From contig CAZXCQ010000017.1 in the NCBI GenBank assembly GCA_964639275.1, positions 1-37,099 of the forward strand: a stretch of 37,099 bases of DNA, read 5' to 3'. Both the position numbers and the translations under genes were made by a program. The notes beneath the pieces are model-generated. The model did not search any database, was not told where the DNA came from, and was given only the letters and a program-made list of their open reading frames with translations. Below, piece by piece: positions 29,717 to 37,099 of the stretch. How positions within the stretch are numbered: the stretch's first letter is position 1; the number at the start of each line of letters is the position of its first letter. Source of the stretch: CAZXCQ01 sp964639275. Its GTDB lineage: Bacteria > Desulfobacterota > DSM-4660 > Desulfatiglandales > Desulfatiglandaceae.

Positions 29717-31636
29717 CTATATCTTCGCCGCTATTTCTTCTCCTTCATAAACGGCCTCCAAGATCTGTCTTGGCTGCGCGGCATCCCCAATCACATAAAG
29801 TTCGGGTACTTTTCCCTCAAGACTCCTGGCCAAGCGGTTGTCCGGGATCGAACCCACTGCCAAGACAATGGTGTCAAATCCATCGATCCTCCTGACGCCC
29901 GATGCGTCTTCGACAACGGCATATCCTTTTCCCAGCTCTTTTACCCGTGTGGAGGTCAGGATGGTAACCCCCTTTTTTAAAAGCCTCTCAGAGAGATAGT
30001 GTTGCATGTGGAATACCAGATCAGAGGCGATCTGACCCAGCATTTCGACGAGGGTCACCTCTCTGCCTCTCTCCGAGAGATAATCAGCCGTCTCCGCGCC
30101 CACGCCGCCCCCGCCGACGACGAGGACCTTTTTCCCAATTTTCTCCTCGTTCAACAAGGCGTCATCGACGGATAAGGCCCCGCTCGTTTTGACCCCTTTC
30201 CAATCGGGAAGGCCTTGAACCGCCCCTGTGGCAAGGATAACCACATCCGGCCGGGCAGGGTCCAATGCATCCCCTGTAAATTCCCTGCCCGTCTCTACAG
30301 ACACCCCCAGGTCATTGACCCGTCTCCGAAGATAATCCACAAAATCGTTTAAGACGTCCTTTTTGGGCGGTAGGGCCGCGACCTTGACCCGTCCGCCCAG
30401 CCTGGCATCCCTTTCAAAGACCGTCACCCGGTGTCCCCGGAGGGCCGCAATTTCAGCGGCCTTAAGGCCTCCAGGCCCACCTCCCACGACCCACACGGTC
30501 TTGGGTTGATCAGCCCCGGCAGGTCTAAACTTCTGTTCATTACCCGCCTCTGGATTGACAGTGCATCGAACCCCCCCTTGTCTCAGGGTCTGGATACAAC
30601 GATTGCATGAGATACAGGGAATGATATCTCTAAATCGCCCCGCTGCCACCTTGTTTGGCAGTTGGGGATCTGCGATCAGGGCACGGCCCATCGAGACCAG
30701 ATCCGCCTTCCCATCTCTGATTATCTGATCGGCCATGATCGGATTTCTTATCCTCCCGACGGCAATGACCGGGATCTCTACCTCGGATTTGACCGCCTGG
30801 GCAAGATGGACAAAGACCCCCTCTTCCACATAATAGGAGGGGTGGTTGAGATAACCCGACGAGGCGCTGCAGGCGGATATGTGGAGGGCGTCGGCCCCCT
30901 CCTTTTCCAGGAGCCGGGCGACCTGTCTGGTCTCCGCTATCTTTATTCCGCCGTCAATGTACTCGTCTCCGCTCAGCCTGCAGATGACAGGAAAATCGCG
31001 CCCGACCCTGCTCCGCACCGACCTCAGAACCTCCACCGCAAGCCTGGCCCGCCCCTGGAGGTCGCCTCCATATTGGTCTCTTCTCTGGTTTGAGAAGGGA
31101 GAAAGAAAGGAACAGATCAGGTATCCGTGGGCCATGTGGAGTTCAACACCATCGGCCCCGGCCGTCTTGACCCGCCCGGCTGCCACCGTGAATGCCTCGA
31201 TGATCTCCTGGATTTCCCCGACGGAGAGCTCCCGGGGGACTTCGTTTCGCGTGGGACAGCGTATGGGAGAAGCCCCGACAATGGGGAATCCCGTCACCTG
31301 ACTGGCGGTTTGTCTTCCCGCGTGATTGATCTGGACGACGATCTTTCCTCCCGCGGCATGGACTGCCTTGATCAGTCCCTCGATTGCAGAGGCATGTTCA
31401 TCCGTGGTGATCAGCAACATGTTTGGACTTGCCTTGCCATTTTGAAGGATGCCTGTGTGCTCGACAGTGATATATCCCACACCGCCCTTTGCACGTTCGA
31501 TATAGTAGGCGGTCTGCCGGTCGGTCACAAGGCCTTCGGAAGTCGCATAGTGCGTGGCCATGGGTGGCATTACAATGCGGTTTTTTATCTCTAACGATCC
31601 GATGGAGAAAGGACTGAATAGATTGTCAAGACTCAT
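29717..31636 (-). CDS. Fe-S flavoenzyme, 2,4-dienoyl-CoA reductase / old yellow enzyme family (copy 2)
   Basis: 639 residues from the ATG at 31636, which has GGAGGAG upstream. An FMN barrel carries the canonical HAGR motif (105-108) and ELHMAHGYLICSFLSPFSNQRRDQYGG; [4Fe-4S] ligands are Cys341, Cys344, Cys347 and Cys358; an FAD/NAD module follows with GGGPGGLKAAEIAALRGH and GGGGVGAETADYL. Unlike copy 1 (11019), the barrel retains the usual active-site residues. The family reduces enoyl or enone double bonds with NAD(P)H. In this cluster it might reduce an unsaturated intermediate of the sugar-acid route. It lies between the ABC binding protein and the aldehyde oxidoreductase. Confidence 0.87.
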   Translation of the reverse strand: MSLDNLFSPFSIGSLEIKNRIVMPPMATHYATSEGLVTDRQTAYYIERAKGGVGYITVEHTGILQNGKASPNMLLITTDEHASAIEGLIKAVHAAGGKIVVQINHAGRQTASQVTGFPIVGASPIRCPTRNEVPRELSVGEIQEIIEAFTVAAGRVKTAGADGVELHMAHGYLICSFLSPFSNQRRDQYGGDLQGRARLAVEVLRSVRSRVGRDFPVICRLSGDEYIDGGIKIAETRQVARLLEKEGADALHISACSASSGYLNHPSYYVEEGVFVHLAQAVKSEVEIPVIAVGRIRNPIMADQIIRDGKADLVSMGRALIADPQLPNKVAAGRFRDIIPCISCNRCIQTLRQGGVRCTVNPEAGNEQKFRPAGADQPKTVWVVGGGPGGLKAAEIAALRGHRVTVFERDARLGGRVKVAALPPKKDVLNDFVDYLRRRVNDLGVSVETGREFTGDALDPARPDVVILATGAVQGLPDWKGVKTSGALSVDDALLNEEKIGKKVLVVGGGGVGAETADYLSERGREVTLVEMLGQIASDLVFHMQHYLSERLLKKGVTILTSTRVKELGKGYAVVEDASGVRRIDGFDTIVLAVGSIPDNRLARSLEGKVPELYVIGDAAQPRQILEAVYEGEEIAAKI

Positions 31637-31799
31637 TTTGCTCCTCCTCAAGAAAGATTCGTATCACCTCAAAAGCTACGGGGAAAACCGTGCCAGATAT
31701 CTCCCTGAATTGGTCAACTCTCCGTGTGATATCAGCCGGACAAATTGCAGGGTGGTCTGACCAGCGGTAAAACTCTCTGGCTCTTTTGTCAAGCTTTTT
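31626..31799 (-). CDS. Short uncharacterised ORF, 5' end lost at a mobile-element junction
   Basis: 57 codons reading KLDKRAREFYRW...ADITRRVDQFREISG...VAFEVIRIFLEEEQNES, with the TGA at 31626-31628 overlapping the flavoenzyme start by 11 bases. Composition and codon use look coding, and the overlap suggests translational coupling. No start codon lies within this stretch; upstream the frame continues only through a MITE-like element. It may be an N-terminally truncated small gene or a small protein whose start was supplied by the element (GTG at 31874). No family recognised. Confidence 0.35.
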   Translation of the reverse strand, partial: KKLDKRAREFYRWSDHPAICPADITRRVDQFREISGTVFPVAFEVIRIFLEEEQNES

Positions 31800-31801
31800 T
31801 T

Positions 31802-31912
31802 GTAATATCTCAAAAACAGGGGAAAAGCCGTGGCATTCAAAAGAAAGGGGGCCAAAGCCCCCCGCCCTAAACACCTGAAACCATTCAAAACCCCATGTTT
31901 ATGAAAAGTTCC
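31802..31912 (+). mobile_element. Divergent MITE family 2 relative
   Basis: The left end (GTAATATCTCAAAAACAGGG, then AAAAGCCGTGGCAT) matches family 2 closely, and the right end GAAAAGTTCC resembles the family terminus. The interior differs and carries its own hairpin (GGGGGC/GCCCCC about 31847-31864). No clear target duplication remains. The right end abuts the stop codon of the aldehyde oxidoreductase gene. Confidence 0.5.
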
Positions 31913-33802
31913 TTACTTCTGATCGATCAGCCATCCCAATCCCATATAGGCAAGCCTCCCGTCGGTGGGGACACCTGTCTTTGAATCCCATCCCATGGCC
32001 TCGTAATAGAGCCTGATCCCCTCGGCGAACTCCTCCCGCCTGATCCGCTTTTCTTGAACCGTGCCTTCCTCCAGCGGCTCGTACAGCCGATCCGGGAGAT
32101 AGTCGTCTTTGCTGGAGAGCCCTTCCCTGACATTAAACATGCGGGCCATGGTGATCCCCCTTTCCCCCAGTTCCAATAGCTCGCTTAGGCTGCTATTCCA
32201 GCCGGTCACTGCCGTTACCGCCTCGACAACCATGGCCAGGGTATAGGCCGAATACGGCACAACAGAGAAGTTGCAGACGCCCAATGAATTGTTAAAACTA
32301 AAGAGCTTCTGGGTATGGGCAAATTGAAAGACCTTCTCCGGACCCATCTCGGTGGCAGACATGGGCTCAAACACGCCCAGGGGTTTGATGGCCTCCAGCA
32401 TCACGTTATCGGCCACAAAGGAGGTGTCATGGGGGGCCTCGATATGATCCGCACCGGTGGGAGAGAGGGCGAAGCTCAGCCCCACCCCATACTTCCCCCT
32501 GGGGTCGTGGAGGGGAGTTTCCAGGCCCTTGATATGCATCGCGTATTTTTCAGCACCCCTGCCAATCTTCTCCGACGCCTGCCTGACCCCATCTGCCAGG
32601 ACATCACCAAAACCTTCGCGGAAGGCGATCTTCCGGATCATCTCCAGCATTGCGTCCGTATTGCCAAATTTGAGGTCGATGTTGTCTGTGTCCTTTTGTG
32701 TCAGGATCCCCCGTTCGCTACATTCCATGGCAAATGCTATGCTCACTCCCGTTGAAATGGTATCTAACCCCCAGCGGTTACACAGCTCGTTTGCATGACA
32801 AACCGCCTCGAGACTATCCACACCGCAGAAGGAGCCCAGGGAAGCCAGGGTCTCATACTCTGGTCCGCCGTATTCGGGTATCGCGGCATATTCTCCTTCG
32901 ACCTTCACCGTCCTTTTACACATGACAGGGCAGCTGTAACAGCCCTTTGGACCCGCGAGCAGCGTCTTTTCCAACGTCTCTGCCGAGATGGCCTCGGCCC
33001 CCTCGAATTTGCCCACCTGGAAATTCCTTGTGGGTAAGATCCCTGCGGTCTGAAGCCCCATGAGAAATACAGGGGTCCCGAGCTTCTTGAATGTGGGCCC
33101 CAGCGCAGACTTGGGGAGGAGTTTAACAAACTCCTTCCTGATCTGCTGGACCCGTTCCGGGTCGGCCAGGGAGACGTCTCCGGTGCCACGCACCGCAATG
33201 GCCCGGAGGTTCTTGGAACCCATGACGGCCCCCATCCCTGTGCGACCATTTACGTGTTTGAGCTCGTTGAGCACGCATGCATAAGGGACCAGATTCTCCC
33301 CTGCCTGGCCGCATTGCGCCACACGGATCCGCTTGTCCCCCAGTTCCTCACGGATCAGCTCCTGAACTTCCCCTGTATCTTTTCCCCACAGCCTGGAGGC
33401 ATCCCGGATCTCGACCTGGCCGTCCTTGATCCAAAGGTAGACAGGTTCTGGCGAACGCCCCTCAATGATCACGCCATCATAGCCGGCAAACTTCAGCTCC
33501 GGCCCCCAGAAGCCACCGGCCTCGGCCTCCCCAAAGACCCCGGTCAGGGGCGACCGGGCAGCCACGGTATACCGGGTCAACCCGGGCATGGGTGCCCCTG
33601 ACAGGACGCTGGACATAAAGATCAATCTGTTTTCCGGTCCAAGGGGATCCACCCCCGGTTTCTGTTCCCTTAGCAGAAAGTAGAGCGACAGGGCTGATCC
33701 GCCCATGTATCTGCGGTAGACGGACTCTGGTGGGTCATCCACTGTCGTTTTCCTGTTGGTCAGATCCACTCTCAAAATCTTACCATTGTATCCGTATGGC
33801 AT
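31913..33802 (-). CDS. aor: Aldehyde:ferredoxin oxidoreductase (tungstopterin family)
   Basis: 629 residues. [4Fe-4S] ligands Cys288, Cys291 and Cys295 (GCYSCPVMCKR) fall at the same numbers as in the Pyrococcus enzyme, with the fourth at Cys510 (SLGVCNF). N-terminal MPYGYNGKILRVDLTN, RYTVAARSPLTG, GRTGMGAVMGSKNLRAI and the pterin-site segment DPRGKYGVGLSFALSPTGADH are typical. It oxidises aldehydes to acids with ferredoxin as acceptor, using a bis-pterin tungsten (or molybdenum) centre. AGGAGG precedes the ATG. Placed after eda, hpcH and kdgK, it probably removes the aldehyde released by aldol cleavage. No pterin or tungstate uptake genes are in the window. Confidence 0.93.
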   Translation of the reverse strand: MPYGYNGKILRVDLTNRKTTVDDPPESVYRRYMGGSALSLYFLLREQKPGVDPLGPENRLIFMSSVLSGAPMPGLTRYTVAARSPLTGVFGEAEAGGFWGPELKFAGYDGVIIEGRSPEPVYLWIKDGQVEIRDASRLWGKDTGEVQELIREELGDKRIRVAQCGQAGENLVPYACVLNELKHVNGRTGMGAVMGSKNLRAIAVRGTGDVSLADPERVQQIRKEFVKLLPKSALGPTFKKLGTPVFLMGLQTAGILPTRNFQVGKFEGAEAISAETLEKTLLAGPKGCYSCPVMCKRTVKVEGEYAAIPEYGGPEYETLASLGSFCGVDSLEAVCHANELCNRWGLDTISTGVSIAFAMECSERGILTQKDTDNIDLKFGNTDAMLEMIRKIAFREGFGDVLADGVRQASEKIGRGAEKYAMHIKGLETPLHDPRGKYGVGLSFALSPTGADHIEAPHDTSFVADNVMLEAIKPLGVFEPMSATEMGPEKVFQFAHTQKLFSFNNSLGVCNFSVVPYSAYTLAMVVEAVTAVTGWNSSLSELLELGERGITMARMFNVREGLSSKDDYLPDRLYEPLEEGTVQEKRIRREEFAEGIRLYYEAMGWDSKTGVPTDGRLAYMGLGWLIDQK

Positions 33803-33857
33803 GTCTTAACCTCCTTCGATATGCGTTCATACAAACTGGCTATGTTCAACTCGCAGG

Positions 33858-34886
33858 TTACCTCTGGACTCTCCCCGAGGCCTCACCCCCGGCGAGCCTC
33901 TCTACCTCCTCCAGAGATACAAGGGGAAGATCACCCGGGATCGAATGCTTTAGACAGGAGGCTGCCACCGCGAACTCCAATGCCTCTTGATCACCTCCAA
34001 GGTTGTTGATCCCGTAGATAAGACCGGCTGCAAAGGTATCGCCGGTCCCAACCCTATCGACGATATCGTGAATATCGTACCTTTTGGAGACGAGGAACCC
34101 GCTGCGGTTATTGAGCACCGCGGACCAGCCGTTGTGGTCGGCCGAATAGCTCTCTCGCATGGTGACGGCGATCTTTTTGAGGGTTGGGAACCTCTCCAAC
34201 ACGGCGCGGGTGAGTTCCCTGTACTTGTCTGCCTCAAGCCTTCCCGACGCCACATCCAGGTCCGCCTTTACCCCGAGCGACTTTTGACAGTCCTCTTCGT
34301 TTCCAACCGCAATGTCCACATATTGCACCAGGTCTCCCATCACATCGGGGGCCGTCTTTCCATACTTCCACAGCTTCTTGCGGAAGTTGAGATCACACGA
34401 GACGGTCACCCCTTTCTCCTTTGCCTTTTTGGCTGCTTCAATAGAGAGATCCGCAGCCGATTGGGAAATGGCAGGGGTAATTCCTGTGATATGAAACCAT
34501 GTGGCACCCTCAAACACCCTGTCCCAGTCGATATCTCCAGGAGATGCCTCGGCAATGGCCGAGTGGGATCTGTCATAGAGCACCTTTGAAGGCCGCTGGT
34601 TTGCCCCCGGTTCGAGGAAGTAGATCCCCAGCCTCTCTCCGGTCCTGACAATGACAGAGGTATCGATTCCCTGTCTTTTGAGTTCCCCTATACAGGCGGC
34701 CCCGATCGGGTTTTGGGGAATCACCGACACAAATGCCACATCCAGCCCGAGTCGGGCAAGCCCGACCGCCACGTTGGCCTCACCCCCTCCAAATGTCGCC
34801 TCCAGAACGGGACTCTGCAAAAGCCTTTCAGCCCCCGGGGCCTTCAGGCGCAACATAATCTCTCCAAAAGTGATGTACCGCTGCAT
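33858..34886 (-). CDS. kdgK: 2-keto-3-deoxygluconate kinase (PfkB family)
   Basis: 342 residues of the ribokinase/PfkB fold. It starts ITFGEIMLRLKAPG, has GGGEANVAVGLARLG (about 33-47), and ends with the anion-hole/catalytic motif VGTGDTFAAGLIYG (about 283-297) with the base Asp. The overall pattern, including LGIYFLEPGANQRPSKVLYDR, is that of KDG kinases rather than fructokinases. It would phosphorylate 2-keto-3-deoxy acids to the substrate of the KDPG aldolase encoded two genes upstream. GGAGG lies in front of the ATG, and the HpcH gene upstream ends only 9 bases away, so they are co-transcribed. Confidence 0.85.
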   Translation of the reverse strand: MQRYITFGEIMLRLKAPGAERLLQSPVLEATFGGGEANVAVGLARLGLDVAFVSVIPQNPIGAACIGELKRQGIDTSVIVRTGERLGIYFLEPGANQRPSKVLYDRSHSAIAEASPGDIDWDRVFEGATWFHITGITPAISQSAADLSIEAAKKAKEKGVTVSCDLNFRKKLWKYGKTAPDVMGDLVQYVDIAVGNEEDCQKSLGVKADLDVASGRLEADKYRELTRAVLERFPTLKKIAVTMRESYSADHNGWSAVLNNRSGFLVSKRYDIHDIVDRVGTGDTFAAGLIYGINNLGGDQEALEFAVAASCLKHSIPGDLPLVSLEEVERLAGGEASGRVQR

Positions 34887-34895
34887 CCTGTCCTC

Positions 34896-35669
34896 CTAGC
34901 CTTTTGATCCTACCTGGTGAACGATTTCTTGACAGGCACCATAGAAGATCCCCGTATCGACCGCATAGCACAGATACTTGACCCCCAGGTCTCTCCATTT
35001 TATAGCGCTTTCGATTGTCTCAACAAAGGTCCCGACGGCAATCCCTTTCCCGACGCATCTATCGATGATCTTTTTCATCTCCTCTTCCACACGACGGTCA
35101 TCTATCTGTCCGGTTATACCCAGTGACTGTGACAGGTCGTAGGGCCCCACAAAGATGATGTCGATTCCCTCAACCGCGATGATCTCATCCACATTCTCCA
35201 GGGCCTCTGTCCCCTCCAGCCCCAGTACGATGACCGCCTCATTGGCCTCCTTGAAGTACTGAAACCGATCCTTTGATGAATAACCGGCGGCCCTTACAAA
35301 ACGGCAGACGCCTCTCATGCCCTCCGGTGCGAATTTCGCCCGTTCCATAACCCCTCTTGCCGCTTCTGGCGTGACGATCTGGGGGACGTGGATCCCGCCC
35401 GCACCGATATCCAGGACCTCTCCGATTATGGAGGGGATGTTTTCCTTGACCCGCACGATGGGCAAGGTGTCCGCCACATAGGCGGCCCGGATCAGATCCT
35501 GGGCCGTCTCCACGCTATTGGGGCCGTGCTCAAGATCAATGATTACAAAATCATACCCGGCATGGCCCATGATTTCAACAAACCCGGGGTCCGATGTCTT
35601 TGAAAATGGCCCCAGGACATAACCGTCTTTGAGTTTTCTCTTAAACTCTCTGATCCTTTCCGTAATCAT
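34896..35669 (-). CDS. HpcH/HpaI-family class II aldolase (copy 2)
   Basis: 257 residues. The catalytic and metal residues are His48 (DLEHGPN), Arg73 (IVRVKEN), Glu152 (GLEGTEA) and Asp178 (GPYDLSQSLG). The family cleaves 2-keto-3-deoxy (4-hydroxy-2-oxo) acids to pyruvate and an aldehyde. It is flanked by KDPG aldolase and KDG kinase, so the operon may have two parallel cleavage routes, one for phosphorylated and one for free substrates. It differs clearly from the copy at 2310. GGAGG precedes the ATG. Confidence 0.88.
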   Translation of the reverse strand: MITERIREFKRKLKDGYVLGPFSKTSDPGFVEIMGHAGYDFVIIDLEHGPNSVETAQDLIRAAYVADTLPIVRVKENIPSIIGEVLDIGAGGIHVPQIVTPEAARGVMERAKFAPEGMRGVCRFVRAAGYSSKDRFQYFKEANEAVIVLGLEGTEALENVDEIIAVEGIDIIFVGPYDLSQSLGITGQIDDRRVEEEMKKIIDRCVGKGIAVGTFVETIESAIKWRDLGVKYLCYAVDTGIFYGACQEIVHQVGSKG

Positions 35670-35724
35670 CGTCTATTGCCTCCGTGTATGAGCCTAGAGA
35701 CCATAAGAAACCGTAACCAAGCAA

Positions 35725-36387
35725 TCACTGACCCGCTCCGCCTCTTATCTTGACAACTGTTTCTTTTGCCGCCCGGGCATTCGCCCTGATCAGATCCCAT
35801 TTCTGGGCCGAGATCATTTCTTTGCTCGCTATCCAGGTCCCCCCGACCGCCAGGACGGATTTGTTTTCGAGGTATTCCCCAAGATTGTCCATATTGACTC
35901 CACCCGTGGGAATGAACTTGACCCCGAGATGCCCGTAAGGTCCGGATACCGCCTTTAGCATCTTGATCCCACCGCTGGCCTCAGATGGGAAAAACTTTAG
36001 CAATTTGATGCCCATGGAAAGCCCCTTGTCGATTTCTGAGGGTGTGACAACCCCGGGAAAAAACGGGAACCCGATTTCCTGTGCCCTGGTCACGATTTTC
36101 GGGTTCAGGCCCGGCGCGACCCCAAATTCCGCTCCATACTCCCTGGCCTGAACAAGGTTATCGATGGACAATATGGTACCCGCCCCCAGCAGCAACTGTG
36201 GCCGCTCCTTCTTTAGCATTTTGATCACTTCCCCTGCGGCCGGTGTGCGAAAAGTGATCTCAGCGGCCGAGAGCCCCCCCTCAATAAGGGCATCGGCCAA
36301 AGGCAATGCCAACGATTGGGATTCGATCGCAATTACCGGGATGACACCATAGCTCTCGATCTTTGTGATCAGTTCTTTTTCTTCCAT
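35725..36387 (-). CDS. eda: KDPG/KHG aldolase (Entner-Doudoroff type)
   Basis: 220 residues from the ATG at 36387, with a GAGGTG ribosome site; the longer open frame has no such support. A class I aldolase: Glu43 (AAEITFRTP) and the Schiff-base Lys131 (LLKFFPSEA), with GAGTIL (68-73), VAPGLNP and KFIPTGGVN all in place. It cleaves 2-keto-3-deoxy-6-phosphogluconate (or a relative) to pyruvate and glyceraldehyde 3-phosphate. It is the first gene of the minus-strand sugar-acid operon, followed by hpcH-like, kdgK and aor. Confidence 0.92.
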   Translation of the reverse strand: MEEKELITKIESYGVIPVIAIESQSLALPLADALIEGGLSAAEITFRTPAAGEVIKMLKKERPQLLLGAGTILSIDNLVQAREYGAEFGVAPGLNPKIVTRAQEIGFPFFPGVVTPSEIDKGLSMGIKLLKFFPSEASGGIKMLKAVSGPYGHLGVKFIPTGGVNMDNLGEYLENKSVLAVGGTWIASKEMISAQKWDLIRANARAAKETVVKIRGGAGQ

Positions 36388-36497
36388 AGGGTTCACCTCG
36401 TACCATGACTTTGATATGACACACAATGGAGTCACCAGGGGTCAGAGATAACACGGTCACTTTCTGATTATCCCACCGCCGATAAAGACCCCTCATA

Positions 36498-36557
36498 AGA
36501 CCCTCCTCCGGCTGTCAGGACAATGCCCTGCCACTTGTCCGGTCCTGGACAGGGTCT
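36498..36557 (-). promoter_or_regulatory. Nested inverted repeats in the leader of the eda operon
   Basis: Outer arms AGACCCT (36498-36504) and AGGGTCT (36551-36557) enclose inner arms GGACAA (36518-36523) and TTGTCC (36535-36540), nearly coaxial. It lies 111-170 bases upstream of eda. It could be an RNA structure or a regulator site, perhaps for the FadR-type protein. Confidence 0.35.
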
Positions 36558-36595
36558 GATACGGTAGCATCCAGGTTTTCTGAGCTCCCAATTTC

Positions 36596-36645
36596 CTGGA
36601 TTCCGGCGAACCCCGGATTCAGTCCGGGCAGGCCCCGGAATCCAG
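36596..36645. repeat. REP-like 50-bp palindrome
   Basis: Perfect 11-bp arms CTGGATTCCGG (36596-36606) and CCGGAATCCAG (36635-36645) with a GC-rich loop that has its own CCCCGG/CCGGGC pairing. It resembles abundant intergenic palindromes of many proteobacterial genomes. Confidence 0.6.
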
Positions 36646-36756
36646 ACCTTCTGAGAATAAACGTGGTTACCGCCAATTATTCAGAAGATACACACAAACT
36701 TGCTCCGCCTAAAGGCCAGGGGTTTCAACCATCCCCGAAAGAGACACTAAGCATCA

Positions 36757-36786
36757 ATCGTTATTTCAGAATCACCCGATTGTCAA
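36757..36786 (-). promoter_or_regulatory. Weak sigma-70-like promoter candidate for the eda operon
   Basis: A consensus -35 TTGACA (36786-36781) is followed after 18 bases by AACGAT, a poor -10. It points towards eda and would give a leader of roughly 360 bases including both palindromic regions. Confidence 0.22.
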
Positions 36787-36813
36787 GACATTGTGGCATT
36801 TCTTGACCATAGA

Positions 36814-36894
36814 GTAACACTTTAGCCGTTTGAAACCCGGGGAATGGGGATTACCCTGTCTAAGTTCCAATTTTGAAGAAAGCTAAATTGACAC
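36814..36894 (+). mobile_element. MITE family 1, copy C (internally deleted)
   Basis: Begins GTAACACTTTAGCC and ends GCTAAATTGACAC, but lacks about 13 bp of the central palindrome, giving 81 bp. Flanks CCATAGA (36807-36813) and CCATAAA (36895-36901) are an imperfect target duplication. With half the palindrome gone it can no longer form the family hairpin. Confidence 0.7.
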
Positions 36895-36973
36895 CCATAA
36901 ATTGTTCTTGACCCCGATGTTGCATTAAAATACACCTGGGGGCGTGAAATATGGCGGCAAGAGAAGGACAAAA

Positions 36974-37001
36974 TAGATAATAGATAATAGATAATTGATA
37001 A
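36974..37001. repeat. Tandem 7-bp repeat (TAGATAA)
   Basis: Three perfect TAGATAA units followed by TTGATAA and a partial fifth unit. A short AT-rich microsatellite in non-coding DNA, prone to slippage. Confidence 0.7.
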
Positions 37002-37099
37002 TTGATGCTATCGTAGGACTCCATCGGATGTGAACCCATTCAGGCTAGTACCGCGTCTCATAAATTTTGTCCCTAAAAATGGCAATTTGACATTTGGGA

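Larger units (their letters stand above)
36388..37099. other. Non-coding leader and right flank of the window
   Basis: No credible gene. It contains, in order, a structured inverted-repeat region (36498-36557), a REP-like palindrome (36596-36645), a weak promoter candidate, a family 1 MITE and a 7-bp tandem repeat. Nothing else was recognised to the end. Confidence 0.45.

Noticed and set aside
36902..36940. A plus-strand promoter (TTGTTC ... TAAAAT)
   Set aside because: The -35 match is poor and nothing coding follows before the window ends.
36974..37001. CRISPR-like repeats
   Set aside because: The unit is only 7 bp with no spacers; it is a simple tandem repeat.

Overview
The window looks like a chromosomal segment of a strictly anaerobic bacterium, most likely a sulfate-reducing or syntrophic Desulfobacterota. 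This is inferred from gene content: a tungsten-type aldehyde:ferredoxin oxidoreductase, a four-subunit 2-oxoacid:ferredoxin oxidoreductase, an oxygen-sensitive [4Fe-4S] hydroxyacyl-CoA dehydratase homologue, two Fe-S flavoenzymes of the 2,4-dienoyl-CoA reductase type, and tripartite TRAP carboxylate transporters. No rRNA, tRNA, CRISPR array, phage gene or intact transposase was seen. Nearly every gene is catabolic.

Layout. 1-1290 holds toxin-antitoxin debris: a PIN-toxin fragment, an intact Xre antitoxin and a broken RelE-like toxin, with REP-like and GA-rich repeats. 1294-5004 (minus) encodes a VOC protein, a LarA-family racemase, an HpcH/HpaI aldolase and a 2-hydroxyacid dehydrogenase. Divergent from it, 5518-17811 (plus) carries a GntR/FCD regulator, TRAP system 1, two Asp/Glu-racemase-superfamily enzymes, an Fe-S flavoenzyme, TRAP system 2, a cupin, and an unrecognised protein with an internal duplication. 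From 17965 to 36387 everything is on the minus strand. In transcription order it runs: KDPG aldolase, HpcH/HpaI aldolase, KDG kinase, aldehyde:ferredoxin oxidoreductase, a short uncharacterised ORF, a second Fe-S flavoenzyme, a sugar ABC importer (binding protein, two permeases), a GntR/FadR regulator, an SDR, the ABC ATPase, a second 2-hydroxyacid dehydrogenase, korDABC, and the 4-hydroxybutyryl-CoA dehydratase-like protein.

How the genes work together (inference). The left half looks like import of chiral hydroxy- or dicarboxylic acids by TRAP systems, followed by stereochemical adjustment (LarA, racemase/isomerase), dehydrogenation and retro-aldol cleavage. The right half looks like import of a sugar or sugar acid by the ABC system, oxidation or isomerisation to a 2-keto-3-deoxy acid, phosphorylation and cleavage by KdgK/Eda or direct cleavage by HpcH, and oxidation of the resulting aldehyde to an acid with ferredoxin as acceptor. 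The dehydrogenase plus korDABC would turn a 2-hydroxyacid into an acyl-CoA and reduced ferredoxin.

The strongest non-genic signal is three families of short non-autonomous mobile elements (MITE-like) with terminal inverted repeats and target-site duplications. Family 1 is about 94 bp with five copies and 8-bp duplications. Family 2 is 102 bp with two near-identical copies plus a divergent relative, also 8-bp duplications. Family 3 is 147 bp with two copies and 6-bp duplications. Two sites are nested insertions whose order can be read from the sequence. One family-1 copy has landed between the Shine-Dalgarno sequence and the start codon of a dehydrogenase gene.
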